DNA from: Cryptomeria japonica | Taxonomy: Eukaryota; Streptophyta; Pinopsida; Cupressales; Cupressaceae | Assembly: GCF_030272615.1 (NCBI RefSeq) | Contig: NC_081415.1 | Location: 623,657,740 to 623,721,739, forward strand | Reading direction: 5' to 3' | DNA length: 64,000 bases | In this document: one piece after another, positions 11,364 to 23,197 of the stretch | How positions within the stretch are numbered: position 1 is the stretch's first letter | Layout: every line of letters starts with the position of its first letter | The notes under the pieces: generated by a model | What the model saw: only the letters and a program-made list of their open reading frames with translations | The model's database searches: none | Told to the model about the DNA's origin: nothing | Position numbers and translations under genes: made by a program

Positions 11364-11878
11364 TGTTGGATTTTGCCAAGATCAAGAAGTCATTGAAATG
11401 TACATGAAAGAGACATAATATGGGACAAGAATAAACTGTATTCTCATTAATAGAAAATGATCAATAATCAACTGGATTAGGTAGTTACATACAATGTAGA
11501 TGAGCCTGCTTATATAGGCAAGGCTAGGGATATGTATGAGCACACAAACATGACATGTGGCTCAATAAGAAACAAGGGTAGGTAGGAAATAGGTGTGGGT
11601 AGGTAGGAGAAATAGTATAATATTCCACATGAGGTGGATCACCCACCGAAGGTGGAATTATCACTCCACAATAAGTGGATATGATAGTGTAATAACAAGA
11701 TCAACACCATAAGAGGTGGAATTTCTCCTACACACACTATCCCAATGTGGCACAAACACCCAAGTGTGTGGCACAAACACCCAAGTGTCTCATATCCAAA
11801 CTACTATGAAATGCATTATCCTAAGTAAACTTAAGTAAGTGTAATAATATCCATGATGAATAATTATTTACACCAACA
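11364..11878 (-). repeat. Gag-only copia, LTR at the 5' end of the element
   Basis: 515 bp, indistinguishable by eye from 6505-7019. The - strand TATA-like CTATATAAG near 11510-11517 would place transcription start around 11480, reading toward lower coordinates through the leader into gag. Confidence 0.95.
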
Positions 11879-11883
11879 TAGAC
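11879..11883 (-). repeat. TAGAC target site duplication, right copy
   Basis: Exact copy of 6500-6504, directly after the LTR end ACCAACA. Copia-A coding resumes here. Confidence 0.95.
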
Positions 11884-12900
11884 TATTGCCTACTTCCTTT
11901 CAAGGATGCAAGCACTTTCAATTATTCGACAATGAATTCTATCACAAGACATGGGTGTATCTTATCATGAGGAAAAGTGAAACATTTTCACAATTTTAGG
12001 ACTTCTACCATCAAGTTGTGCATGAGTTCGATAAGCCTTTTCTTCTCATCCACTCAAATAGATGGTAGAATTAACTTATAAAGAGTTTGTGGAGTTCTTG
12101 ATGTGTCATGATATCAAAAAATATTTGATTACAGCCCATACACCTCATTAGAATGGCATTGTAGAGCATCACAATCATATTTTCATGGACATGGAATGGT
12201 GCATCTTGTGACAACCGGATCAATTTTGAGAAAAAGTAGTCTAGGTAGTTGTCTATCTACTTAATCGAGCTTCGACCAAGTTTTAACAAGATTAAACACT
12301 AGAAGAGGTATGGAGTGGTTATAAACCATTAATTTGTCATCTTACAGTATTTGGTTGTATTGCATATATGCATGTCCCAATTAATAAATGGAAGAAGATT
12401 GATTGCAAGACACTCTAGTGCATCTTTTTTGGTTACAACACTACCTTAAAAGATTATTTTCTCATGGACCCCGAGACACAATAATGTTGTGATTCAATAT
12501 GTCATATTTGATGAGTCATCTTTGACTCTTGCTGCATAAGGAATATCCATCCACTTTCCATAGATTTCTCATAGTCAAATGATCTGATAGAGGGTTCTTC
12601 TTATAAAGAAGATTAGCTTCAAGGAGAATTGTTTGTTGATCTTGGAAATTTGGAGATTAATTTTTCAAAGAAAAACATCCAAATCCAAAATGGCTTCAAA
12701 CCACCATCAAGTATTCTCACCTAGGTTCTCTTTCATACCACTCTTGAAGACTAAGGACAAGAAGCCAAGCAAGAAATGAGGTGAATCATGCATTGATGAG
12801 TTTAGTTGTGGATAGTATTGAACTTGATATTGCTCATGAGGCCCTTAGTTAGCCACACTAGAAGAAATCCATGAATGTTTAGTATGGATCTCTAATGAAG
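11884..12900 (+). pseudogene. Copia-A integrase, C-terminal part, and linker
   Basis: This continues the integrase broken at 6504. Readable segments include a stretch equivalent to the YxxHTPxxNG region (SPYTSLEWHCRAS near 12140) and the later FGCIAYMHV-type motif (TVFGCIAYMHVP near 12350) found after the copia integrase core. The frame is disrupted throughout by stops and shifts. The enzyme would have inserted element cDNA into the host genome. Confidence 0.65.
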
Positions 12901-13580
12901 AATCAAAGATGGGAGCTTGTCAATTTACATGCACAAAAGAAACCCATAGGCTACAAATGGTTTTTTGAAACAAAATACAAGTCAGATGGATCCATTCACA
13001 AATATAAAAGCATGACTTGTTGCCAAGAAATATGGTCAACAAGAGTATATTGAATATGTGGAGACCTTTGCACCCATTGTAAAGCTCAAATATATTAGAT
13101 TCATTTGGGAATTGTCCCCACAGAATGGATGGAAGCTTCATCATATGGATGTAAAGAGTGTTTTGTTGAATGGTGATCTCGAAGAAGAAGTTTATAAGGT
13201 CCAAAAAAGAGGCTTCATCAATGAACATAATCCTCACAAGGTATGTCATATGATCAAGTCACTATATGGGCTTAAACAAGACCCTAGGGCATGGTACATA
13301 AAAATAGATGGTCACCTCTATCATCATGGTTACACTTGTAGCCCCTCTAATCCTAATTTGTATATTAAGAAGGTAGGGATGGAAATTTCCATTCTTGTAT
13401 TGTATGTAGATTAGCTTCTGATCATATGGAATTTAGACAATCTCATTGATATTGTCAAGCATGATCTAAAGAAATCCTTCGATAAGAAAAATTTGGGGCT
13501 ATTTTACTATTGTCATGGCTTGGAGATATGGAAGAAGAAACATCATAGTTTTATCTCCCGCAAGAAATCTATGAATAAAC
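12900..13580 (+). pseudogene. Copia-A reverse transcriptase remnant
   Basis: Copia RT motifs are readable: KPIGYKWFFETKYKSDGSI at the start, KLHHMDVKSVLLNGDLEEEV near 13130-13190, SLYGLKQDPRAWY near 13260-13300, and the catalytic box near 13405, where YVDD has become YVD followed by a stop (Tyr-Val-Asp-TAG). The 118-codon open stretch 13058-13414 is the best preserved part. The domain is broken at 13580 by the solo LTR and resumes at about 14924. Confidence 0.85.
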
Positions 13581-14918
13581 CGTTGGATATTAGAGTTGTT
13601 GGAATGTGTTGTTGTCATTGATGTCAACATATTCATGTGTTGCGGAGAATTGGTAGTTGTAGAGAATTATTTGGGTGATCTGTTGTAGATGTGATGATGT
13701 GGTTTAATGGGTTTCGAGATACTTATCTCTAGTTGATTTAGTATGAGTTTCATGATGCTATGTGATGATTTGATTGAGTTATGTGATCCAGTGTGATGGC
13801 TCATTTTTCAGTATTTTGTATTTAATAATTGCAGTATTTGATCCATATTGCTCTGGAATGATCATATCTTGAGTTGGGGATTTTGGAGTGTGTTTGGGAT
13901 GTTCATGTCTGTCCTTTCATTAGATGGTTCATGATTTGGAACTTCACAAGCATATCTTTCATTTTATCAGTTGGTTTTCTTTAGCTCCGGTGATGTAGTA
14001 ATGATGAATCTTGTTGTCGAAGTTGCTATGGTGATTGCGGTAGAATTCACCTTTCTTGTTGATGTTCTTTGATCATGTGCTATGCATTTTAGTGGTCTGC
14101 ATTGATTATGGTGCATGTTATTGAAGATTTTATTGGTTCGGTGGTATTCCTCATTTGATGCGACATATTCGATGGTGTAGCATGTTGCGGATAATCTTGG
14201 CAAATTATTTTATGGTGTAGCATGTTCGAGGATTTGATTTGGGTCCATGCTATGTCTTACCGACATTGTATTAGTCTAGTTATGGATTTATGTATCATGT
14301 GATGCAATTTTGTAATTAGGTCTTATGTATTGAGCCGACCTTAATGTTAAGGTTGATGATCTGTATAAATAAGTGTTGTAATCATGCTAGTTGTGTATCT
14401 ATGGTTGGATCTATGACCTGTAAGAGTATTCTATGTGTCTATGAGTGAATTTATCTTTTATTGGTGAAGAATATCAGAGAAGAGTTTTTGTGTAGACATT
14501 GTGCTTAACCGAAACTATAATCAGACATCTGGAGATTCCATTCTTTCAGTTTATGTAATCCAAATTGGTGTCCAATATTTTTAAGGTAGTGAGCCTTCCT
14601 TAGGGTTGTAGCCCTTCTTCTTTTTGAGTACTAATCTCTAGGCAATGTGCCTAAATGCATGTGCATTCCCCATTATAAAATTTATACATACTAGTAGAGA
14701 GTATCATCTTAGTGTGGGTAGGTTCCCAATGTGGTTTTTCCCTTAACTGGGTTTCCCACGTCAAAAATCCATGTGTTATGTGTTTTGTTGATGTGGTGTT
14801 TATCTTTCCTATTGTTGTTGTTGATTTGATATGAAGTTGTGATTAATTTGGTTGAGTTTGGTGAAAACTGATCCCCCCCTCTTAGTTTTCCTGCATTGTT
14901 TCTACCCTGCTATCAACA
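13581..14918 (+). mobile_element. Solo LTR of a SIRE/Maximus-like copia element
   Basis: About 1,338 bp interrupt the Copia-A RT between the segments reading SRKKSMNK and LQERFDM. The insert begins CGTTGGATATT (a decayed TGTTGG) and ends CTATCAACA. It has a TATA box (TATAAATA, near 14374) and a C-rich stretch before the end, typical of SIRE/Maximus LTRs. The flanks TAAAC (13576-13580) and AAAAC (14919-14923) would be a target duplication with one change. No internal coding sequence is present, so recombination between two LTRs probably removed it. The exact left edge could instead be the TGTTGG at 13597. Confidence 0.7.
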
Positions 14919-15669
14919 AAAACTCCAAGAAAGGTTTGACATGTATGATTATAAACTTATTTCCACTCCAATGGACAAAGGTTTGCAACTATCTCACTTC
15001 TAGGATTCAGTTTTAGTTGATGCAACTCTCTATAGCCAAGTTGTTGGGAGTCTCATTTACTTGACTTATGTTAGACCAAATTTATGCTTTGATATTAGCT
15101 ATTTAACCAAATTTATGCAGGAGCCAAAGAAGCTCCATTATATTGTAGCTAAGCTTGTTTTTCACTATGTCAATACACTTAATTATGGTTTGGAATATTT
15201 CTTGCAAGGATATGCTAACTCAAAATATGTTAGATCTCTTGATGATAGGAAATCAACTTTAGGCTATATTTTTCATCTATGACCTATCTCTACTTAAGGT
15301 ATAAGTAAGAAGCAATTTTTTATTTCTCTCTCATTTTCATATCATGCTACACGATGAGTTCAATGTGAGGCAATTTGGTTACACTAGATTCTAGCTTATA
15401 TGGAATTTTTTTAAACAAAACCATGGATTCTCTATTGTGGCAATTAGGGGGTGTTGAATCTTGTCAAGAATTCATTTTTCCATGAGAAAATGAAGAAAAT
15501 TGAGGTCAAATGTCATTGCATTTGAGATCAAGTGATGCACCACCACATTTAGCTCCAGTATTCCCTAAATGATTCTCAAATTGTAGACATACTCACCAAG
15601 TCTCTTGCTAGGGTAAAGTTTGAGTTATTATGTGGGCATCTTTACAAGACCAATATATTAAGGAGTAAA
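14919..15669 (+). pseudogene. Copia-A RT C-terminus and RNase H remnant
   Basis: The reading resumes with LQERFDM and a STPMDKG-like segment. Next is VVGSLIYLTYVRPNLCFDIS near 15035-15100, the standard copia motif between RT and RNase H. RNase H traces follow: DDRKSTLGYIFHL near 15240-15282, and a late segment ILTKSLARVKFELL near 15590. The end, at about 15668, abuts a purine-rich stretch and the right LTR. Stops occur at several points. Confidence 0.85.
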
Positions 15670-15804
15670 TGTTAGTGTAATACATATTGTCCATCCCTTA
15701 TCATTTCTTGATTATTTTTCGATACTATACGCAATTTTGCATTGTGATTGATCTTGCATTTTGATTGAATAAAACATCATTTTTTTCTCTCATGTGGGAC
15801 TTTG
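15670..15804 (+). repeat. Copia-A right LTR
   Basis: Begins TGTTAGTGTAATACATATTG after a purine-rich tract (ATTAAGGAGTAAA) and ends before GAGCC at 15805-15809. It is colinear with 4146-4284 but clearly diverged. Confidence 0.75.
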
Positions 15805-15809
15805 GAGCC
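15805..15809 (+). repeat. GAGCC target site duplication, right copy for Copia-A
   Basis: Matches 4141-4145 exactly. Confidence 0.65.
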
Positions 15810-16076
15810 AAATAAATCAATAGATGTTAATTTGTATACCAAGACTAGATAACACTTTTTTGTTGGCATGATTAAAATTATCCAGCAACCTAACCATGTG
15901 CATACCAACTTGGTTTTTTTGTTTTTGATTAAAGGGTTAAACAGGTTTTGAAGGGACCTGAAACCCTATATACAAAAGGATACCTTCAACAAAACATAAC
16001 AAGAGTAGAAGCTAAACAAAAAATAGAGGAAAAATAATAGACAACAACAAGGCACCAAACCAAGACAAGAAAGAAG

Positions 16077-17434
16077 TTACTTAATGTTCTTTAAGACTTC
16101 AATAGCCTCTACCTCTGCCTCATGCTCAGAAGCATCCTGGGTAAACTTCTTAATATCATTCAATTCCTTCAAGGACATATCAACAACCTTCTTAAGATGT
16201 CCTCTAATATGGGTGCATGGTCCTTTGCCCTCTTCAGCACCAGCCTAATTGCCTTTATCCTCTAGATCAATGAGTTGAGGATTACCATGATGCAACATGT
16301 CAAACTTAATTTGACTAGATTAACCAAGTTTGAATTGATATCCTCAATTTTTGTTTCCAAGGCCACAATACGCCCTTCATATAATCTAATTTCAAACTGG
16401 TCACATCTGTCACAACTTTTTGAAGAGACACAACCACATTTCTGCCTTTTTTTACCACCTGCGAGTTTTTTGCATCCTCATCCATCCTATCTTGAATATA
16501 TCTGATCTTGAGGCTCATTCATTTGATTTCATGGAAAATCCATTTATTCATCTTAATGGTGCCCACTGTCGCATCCCTAGCAAGACATGAGACATCACCA
16601 TGGTTTTCCATATCTAAGTGGAGATGGGGAAATCAAGGTTCAAATGATGTGAAAATGGCAATCTACTACCTATATCCTTAGAACCCTTTGCATAAGCACC
16701 TGAAGGAGAAGAATAGTAGACACTCTATTCCTTAGAGTCAGAGGAAATAGGGGAGGCCTTTTTCTTTTTTATTCTCTTCAGGATTCTTCTAGAACTTAGC
16801 TTCCCCTTTTTATTTCCAAACCTAGGATCAAAATCCTCATTAGCATCCCACCTCTCATCCTCCGACACAATAAACTTTGAATCCTCAAAATTCCTAAGCT
16901 TACCCTTAGAGGGGACAAGTAATGATTTAATATACTCCATTATGAGTATAATAAGACCTCAATGCAAAAAATAGTTTTTTAGGGTTCTTCTTAAAATCTC
17001 TGATACCCTCATTCAAGGAAGATTATAGATAAAAAGGAAAAGAGATCCTATCCTTATATCTGAAATGATTAACCAACACAAAATGATGCCCAAAAAAATT
17101 GGTAAAGCAGCCATCAAGAGAAAAATACTGCATTAGTACCTTAAGGAAAGCAACTCAAATGGGTTTGATGGAGTTCACTTCAAAGCCACTCTTTGGCTTC
17201 CTGACCAATTGTTTTCCCTCTTTTCCTTTAGGGAATTTCTGCAATGCTTCCTTTGAGGCCTTTCTATCTTTGGAGATCTTCTTTCCATCCATTAGCATGT
17301 CAATCATCTTAGAGATAAGCTCTTTCGTCAGGTCAACCTTCTTACCATACACTAAAAGTGGGAGTAAGATTTTGAGAAGTACAAAATTAAGGTACATGCT
17401 CTACTACTGGATCCTCTCTCCTAGTTTTCATTGA
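16077..17434 (-). pseudogene. Decayed gene of unknown family
   Basis: Successive frames on the - strand read as one protein of about 430-450 codons after passing several shifts and stops. It begins with a Lys-rich helical part (17397-17155), goes through an aromatic segment (FGHHFVLVNHFRYKDRISFP, near 17060), and reaches an acidic-basic region (VSEDERWDANEDFDPRFGNK then RILKRIKKKK, 16860-16750). The C-terminal part is acidic-helical and ends EVLKNIK at 16080. Consistent amino-acid character across frame breaks argues for a real ancestral gene. I do not recognise the family. The 3' flank (15930-16076) may be its untranslated end. It could be ORF1 of a retroelement or a host gene copy. Confidence 0.5.
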
Positions 17435-20400
17435 CTTAACCCTTTTATTTACACTCACTAAGCTTTTCAATTTGTTTTCAATTTACAGAAAAAAATCATA
17501 TAATTTATTTTGTAAGAGTGTCAAGTTATGATATTAATATTAAGATTCAACTACGTAACATGTAAGCCAAACATAATTTCATGAGTAATGGTACACATGA
17601 ACTCATATCTCATGAGAATCAATGGTTCACTCTCATATGAGTTAGTGAGTTTGACTCAAGAACTACACAATCCAATCTTGATATTAACATCATAACATAT
17701 TTTATTAATTTTTTGATAAATTTCTATAAAAAAATAATTGATCTATTGTGAAAACAATTTAAATACTTTTACGTATGATATAAAATACAAAATAACATTA
17801 ATTATAAATTTTATATTCCTTTATTTCTTTCAAGATCCTTGATCTAATTATTTGTTTGGAAGGATTTGGCAGACGGGCCAGACCTTCTGATGATCAAAGC
17901 AATAATATGGCACTTGCTTTCAAATTTAATTCATTTCTTTGAAAATCACTACCTTAATTTTCACAAAGTTGAAAAAGAAATTGATTCTATTTGCTTAATT
18001 AGTTTAAAGGTAACTTAACTTAAACTGTAACGGTAACTGCAAGTTTATAAAAGGATTTTTTATATCAATTCCAATATTTTAAGTATTATAGTGAAACTCT
18101 GGACAACTCAACTTTTGCTTTGAAGATGGTCTATACTGTAAACAGCCATGATTTTGACTATAATATAATACCATTTGTAATGGAAAGTATATGTTATTTC
18201 CAGAAAATCTCCAGCGTAGAACTGTGGAGATTTAGTAGGTGATGATGAGGACTTTGCTTTCACTTGACAAGATTTCAATTTGAAAGCAGAATCCATGGTG
18301 AAATCTGCAATGAGATATGAAGCGACAATGTATCTTGAAATGCTTAGAATATTGTAAAGAGTTATGATTGTGATGTTGTAACCTTTGACTTGCAAAGAGG
18401 TGATGAATAATTGAACTTTCCTTGCACAAAGATACCTTTTGTTTAATAGTAAAAATCTATAATTTATGCGTGACTCACATGCTCACATGTGTTGGATTTA
18501 TCATGCAACAAGATATGATTGATGCATGCTTTTGCAGTCAAAGAGAAGACAGCTATGGTGCAGAACCCTAATTATGAGATGTATTATTGTGATAAGGTTA
18601 TGCATTTAATAAGACTATGTTGTTTAATCTTCTGAATTATTTAACTTCAAAAGATTCATTACGAAAGGATTCCATTTTCTCCATGTCCTGGTTAACCCCT
18701 CTAATATGCCCACTCTTAACATTTGATTCATGCCATTTTTTCCCCATGATTCGTTTCTTTTGAATTCTTATTGTATTCTTTAATTTAAAATATGATTGAA
18801 CAAGTTTCAGATATTTTAATAAAAAGAAGGTTTTAGATATTTTAGAAGTGTGTAAATCTTTTAATATCATATTATGTTTTCAAATGTTTATATTAAACAA
18901 CAAACACTTTCTGTTTTCAATTGTCCTTCATAATTGATCCAATGAATGCATCTTTGAAGCAATGATCAAATATGTAGATAGTTTGGTATACTCTTTGACA
19001 AGAAGTCACACTTGTTGTCATGTAGAAATGGTTTATGAATTTTTTTTTAACAAAATTACTCACTTTGATGTATACACTACTCTCCATAGCTAATCATATC
19101 TTGGTAGCCAAGAAGGTTCTCCTTTTTCATAGTCATGTTTACATTTCTTTTATTTATGTCTCCTCTATAGGTTCCTACAAGATTCTCATTCGTCTCATGA
19201 GAATTTTTTTTTTTTTTTAAATAAGCAATAAAAAGGGCATGTCAATTTCATCTTAGACAATGTATTAAACTAAAAGATTCAATAGTTTAGATCTTATTGA
19301 TCCTAGAACTCTCATCCCTTGCATCATTTCTTATTAAATCCTTACAATTTTGCATGGTTCCACCCCCTAGAATGTTTTGATTAGACACCACCAATTAGGC
19401 CTCCCAAATTCCATAATTTGGTGGAATGGGCTCAATCAAGTTGATGAGCTACCGCTTTCTCTAAAAACTAAATTTAAAAGAAAATATCCTCTCAAAAAAT
19501 GTATCCAAACTTTTAGAAAATGTTGGGACCTCAACAATGTCAAATGGAAACAATCAAGACAACTCCAAGGGTGAAATTTGATACATATATCACCTATTTA
19601 TAGAGCTAATATTCAACATTTGTATAACATTTTAAGTTGAATTATTTGAAAGTGATATATATGTTTTAAATGTTGAAAGCATGTAAATAAATGAAATAAT
19701 TTTTTTTTTTGTATATTTTGTGTTTGTTTTGCTTTCTAAAATAATAAAAAATATATCTAAATGTAATTTTTTTCTGCTAAAATAAACATTATAATATTGC
19801 TATACATAAAATAAATAAGTTGAAGGGTACTCAATTATTTATAGTAAAATTCATTTACTGATGATGATTTGTCCAAGGAATTTTCTTCGACTGGTGTCTT
19901 TGTTATCTTTAGGACGTAGATTTTTATTTGATCTCCTATGTTCAACTATGTTTTTTCTATATTTATTTGTGCTTCTTATCTTTAGGATGTCTTAGTTGAT
20001 TTGTAGTTCTTTTCCTTAGGAGCAATATCTAAATGGATTATATATTATGCATCTTCTATGCTATTGTTGATTAATTTTTAATTTCATATTATTTATTTAT
20101 TTTTAGTTTTTTATTATCTTAGAGTATCCTCACATCTCAACCCAACGATTCCCACTAGAACTTGACTTAGGCTCAGTTTTTTTATCAAGTTGGGGTCACA
20201 AAGGACTGAGTTGAAATGCATATGCTTGTTGAATTAGGGACAATATATAGTGTTAAAAATAGCACACCCCTATAATTTCACATTGCAAGACAAATTGTTT
20301 CTTGAGAAAAGAAAATATTATAATTATGATATAATAATGTCAGAATGTTCATATATTGTCAAAATTATCACAACCTTCAATTTTTAGTATTTTTTATAAT

Positions 20401-21280
20401 TTAAGCATTACACATGTCGACATCTATATGGCATGCTAACATTTAAAGAAAATTTGTGATTCAAATTATCATTGGAATGCTACTTTTCTTGGGATCCACC
20501 AATGTAATACTCGTGCAAGCTGCTCGTCGGTTCTAAAAAATAATTTGAACCTTCCCAGTTGAACAAAAGATTGCCATTTGAAAAGGAAAGGAACAATATC
20601 TCTCATTGACGCTCATTCATGCATAGCTTATAGTCTACAACTTGAAGCTTTTGAAGATTATTACATACAACGTTCTCTTGGACCTGCAAATGTGATCTTT
20701 CCGTGGTATATTTGTGAAGCACAATCCTTTGGTACTAGAGAATTTATTTTAAGAGCTTGTGGCAACTTCCAAGAGGGCTTTATTGCTAGACAAATTGTTT
20801 CTTCCTCATTATGGTAATTTTGAAGCTAATGTTGTAATTCTTATGATATTATCATAACATAATCTATTTTTCTTTTATCAAAGCATTGCATTTTGTTATC
20901 TTTTACCATTATCCATATCTTTTATCCAATCTATTTGTTCATGGAGGTAGAAATACCCATACAATTTTGTGACTAAGGAAAGTGCCTTAACACATCCACC
21001 CCAAACATTTCTCTTCTCCCCGTGTGCAGGTTCTCTAGATGTTTCTTTTGATTTGAATTAAATGGTTGATCTCTTGATCCTTTCTATAGTATCTTATTTA
21101 AATAATTTATAATTAAAAATATATAGATAATTGTTATTTTTAATGTATTCAAGTGTATCTTGTACTTTGATTTCCTCACAATGCATGCAAGGATAACGTT
21201 TTACATTATTCTAGAACTTTTTATTTTCTATTTGTGTGGGATGACAAGACACCGCATTGTAGTTTATGCATATATAAAAC
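17435..21280. other. Intergenic DNA, no clear gene
   Basis: AT-rich sequence with short open frames only. An 80-codon frame at 20578-20817 (+) has varied composition with aromatic and Cys residues but only a TTG start and no motif. Frames at 18108-18429 (-) and 18637-18870 (-) are similar short candidates without support. Poly-T or poly-A runs occur near 19207 and 19700. I see no LTR ends, terminal inverted repeats or tRNA. Confidence 0.5.
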
Positions 21281-21871
21281 TATTTCATATAGGATGGTGA
21301 TGTTCTTGAGTAGTTGTCATTGATCTCAACATATTAGTTGGTATTTCAATGTCCCTAATGTTCTTGGTATTGGTGATCTAGAAAATGTGTTTCTAGAATC
21401 TTTGGTGCTTTGAAAGATGTGTTGACAAATTAGATGTGTTGATAGTGATCTAGATATTTCTAGCTATTAGATATGGTGTTGATTGTTGGTATTTGTGTAT
21501 ATCTTGATCCCATTCTTATTTTTGTTGTTTTGGGTAATGGTGTGGGTCTAGATTAAGTCTAGAATTCGAGGATGTGCAATGACTTATGGTGTAGCATGTG
21601 TATCATGTTTTGGGTCTGGAATATGCAATCATTATATCATGTTTATCTGACTATTGATGTGTGTTGTGGTATGGTCTACTGGTTATTTCTTCCCACCACC
21701 AAAATGTTTAGTATTGACCTATTTTAGATCTCAGTCTTGGTCAACTTGGAATATTATGCTTCCTGTAGATAGTATATATGAGGATGATCTGATTGAGTTA
21801 GATATAGAAAAAGTGTGACATTGTTTTGATGATATGTGAGATTGGAAAGGAAAAATTTGACTGTTGGTGAT
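21281..21871 (+). repeat. Copia-B left LTR, first part
   Basis: Colinear with 33928-34500: shared segments include TTCTTGGTATTGGTGAT, TGATAGTGATCTAGATATTT and GAGGATGATCTGATTGAGTT. It is cut at 21871 by the gypsy element and continues at 29798. Confidence 0.8.
21867..21871 (-). repeat. GTGAT target site duplication, left copy for the gypsy element
   Basis: GTGAT precedes the LTR start at 21872 and recurs exactly at 29793-29797. Confidence 0.9.
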
Positions 21872-22240
21872 TGCAAAGCTGAAAAATCGAACCCTAGTCG
21901 TTCTCCCCTCCCCAACTCCAAGGAGAGAGAAGGGAGAGTCACTAGGGTTGATGATTTTCACTTAGGAGAGACTTTACATTCAAAAGAGGGGTTGAAACCC
22001 ACAAGATCCAATCCCATGCAATGCAAGATTGGATTCTATATGAGTTTCAAGGGTTGTGATAGCAAGGATACCCTCTTTTGTAAAGAAATGTAGATAGAAA
22101 GATTGAACTAGGAATGCATAGAAAGTAGGAAAGATTCACTTATAAACAGAGATAGGAATATGATATGCAGCTGCGGACCAGGAATTAGCAGTAAAATGTC
22201 GAGACGGTGTTGTTCTGCAAATTTGAGCGAAAGCTGACGG

Positions 22241-22270
22241 GACGATGGCGCCCGGTGTGCACACGGTCCT
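22241..22270 (-). repeat. GTGCAC-centred motif, copy 1
   Basis: A 30-bp sequence containing GGCGCCCGG, then GTGCACACGGTCCT on the + strand. Close copies occur at 27507-27536, 28129-28158 and 28928-28957, always in the same orientation within this element. Confidence 0.85.
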
Positions 22271-22884
22271 CCGAAAAATCCGTGAAACGAAGGGGGATCT
22301 GTTCGTCTCTGCACAAGGATTCCAGGTCTTCAATTACAGTCGCGTACCTGCAACCTACACACAGAAAAGAGAGGACGATTGGGGGGTTAGGGATGAGGGG
22401 TTTGCCTTTAGGTCAAACCTCGGTTTTGGAATTAACCAAGAAATGAGAGATTGTTGTAAATGTAAATGATTGTAATGTAAAACAAGTACTAGTACCTTGT
22501 TGTAAGAATGTTTGTATTCTTACACGAAGGTGTAGATGTTGTTGTATGTTGTATGTTGTATGTGATATGTGATCTCCTCTTCAATGGTTGAATCCTTGTC
22601 TTGAATGCAACACTTAGCCTTGAATGGAGACTTAGAATTATCAATTGCTTGAAGGAATGCTTGAATGCTTGAATGCTTGAATGTTTGAGTATCACTTCCG
22701 CCTCTTGTACATATCTATCCTTCCTCCTCTAAATGGGAGAGGAAATGTAGTTTATATACTTGTCAATTAGGGTTAAAAGACTAATTTTTCCGACCTTGGG
22801 CCGACCAGGAAGTACTATTTTCCAAATTGCAAACATAAAGACCCGAAGCCCCATAGGAGACTGGGCCCAAAATAAGGCCAGGGA

Positions 22885-23027
22885 CCAGGGCGCTGGGCGC
22901 CATGGTCCTGGGGGACCAGGGCGCTGGGTGCCCTTGTCCTGAAGGACCAGGGCGCTGGGCGCCATGGTCCTGGGGGACCAGGGCGCTGGGTGCCCTAGTC
23001 CTGAAGGACCAGGGCGCCATGGTCCCA
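22885..23027. repeat. 31-bp minisatellite in the gypsy LTR (five units)
   Basis: Units start with CCAGGGCG at 22885, 22916, 22947, 22978 and 23009, exactly 31 bp apart; the last is partial. Two unit types alternate, one with GGGCGCCATGG and one with GGGTGCCCT. The other LTR has only two units (29566, 29597). Confidence 0.95.
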
Positions 23028-23197
23028 CCTCCAGGGACAGCACGGTGCAAGGAGGATCAGGCCAGGGTGCTTGAAAAATGCAGTTTTTGGTGTCATAAAC
23101 AGGTTTCGGGGTCTCCATTCAGGTTCCGTGTTGCATCGCCATCGTGAAGACCCAAATGCAGTCAAAATTGCAAGTGTCTCAATTTTAGGATGCTACA

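Larger units (their letters stand above)
6505..11878 (-). mobile_element. Young gag-protease-only Ty1/copia element (TR-GAG-like)
   Basis: A complete 5,374-bp LTR element on the - strand, inserted into the integrase of Copia-A. It has two 515-bp LTRs that look identical by eye, a TAGAC target duplication, a primer site for initiator Met tRNA at 11352-11363 and a polypurine tract at 7020-7031. The only long ORF encodes Gag and protease (7242-9524). Just 210 bp separate its stop from the polypurine tract, so integrase, reverse transcriptase and RNase H are absent. This layout matches what has been called terminal-repeat retrotransposons with a GAG domain. The element must move with enzymes supplied by another copia. 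Identical LTRs imply very recent insertion. Confidence 0.95.
4146..15804 (+). mobile_element. Old Ty1/copia retrotransposon (Copia-A), split by two insertions
   Basis: This is a full-length but decayed copia element. It has short LTRs of about 139 and 135 bp, a primer site matching initiator Met tRNA, and a flanking GAGCC duplication. Remnants of Gag, integrase, reverse transcriptase and RNase H follow in copia order on the + strand. With the later insertions at 6505-11878 and 13581-14918 and their target duplications removed, the element was about 4.9 kb, a normal copia length. All frames carry several stops and frameshifts, so it cannot make protein. The left LTR begins TA instead of TG and the right LTR ends TG instead of CA, in keeping with age. 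Confidence 0.85.
21872..23197 (-). repeat. Gypsy LTR at the 3' end of the element
   Basis: 1,326 bp beginning TGCAAAGCTG (the other copy begins TGTAAAGCGG) and ending AGGATGCTACA on the + strand. It contains five 31-bp repeat units at 22885-23027 and one copy of the GTGCAC motif at 22241-22270. A TATA-like GTATATAAAC lies on the - strand near 22748-22757. Confidence 0.9.

Noticed and set aside
20578-20817. 80-codon open frame with mixed composition
   Set aside because: No motif, no ATG start and no splice-flanked extension could be found; mentioned only within the intergenic entry.
22729-23147. Pro/Trp/Gly-rich open frames on both strands
   Set aside because: Produced by the 31-bp repeat array in the gypsy LTR.
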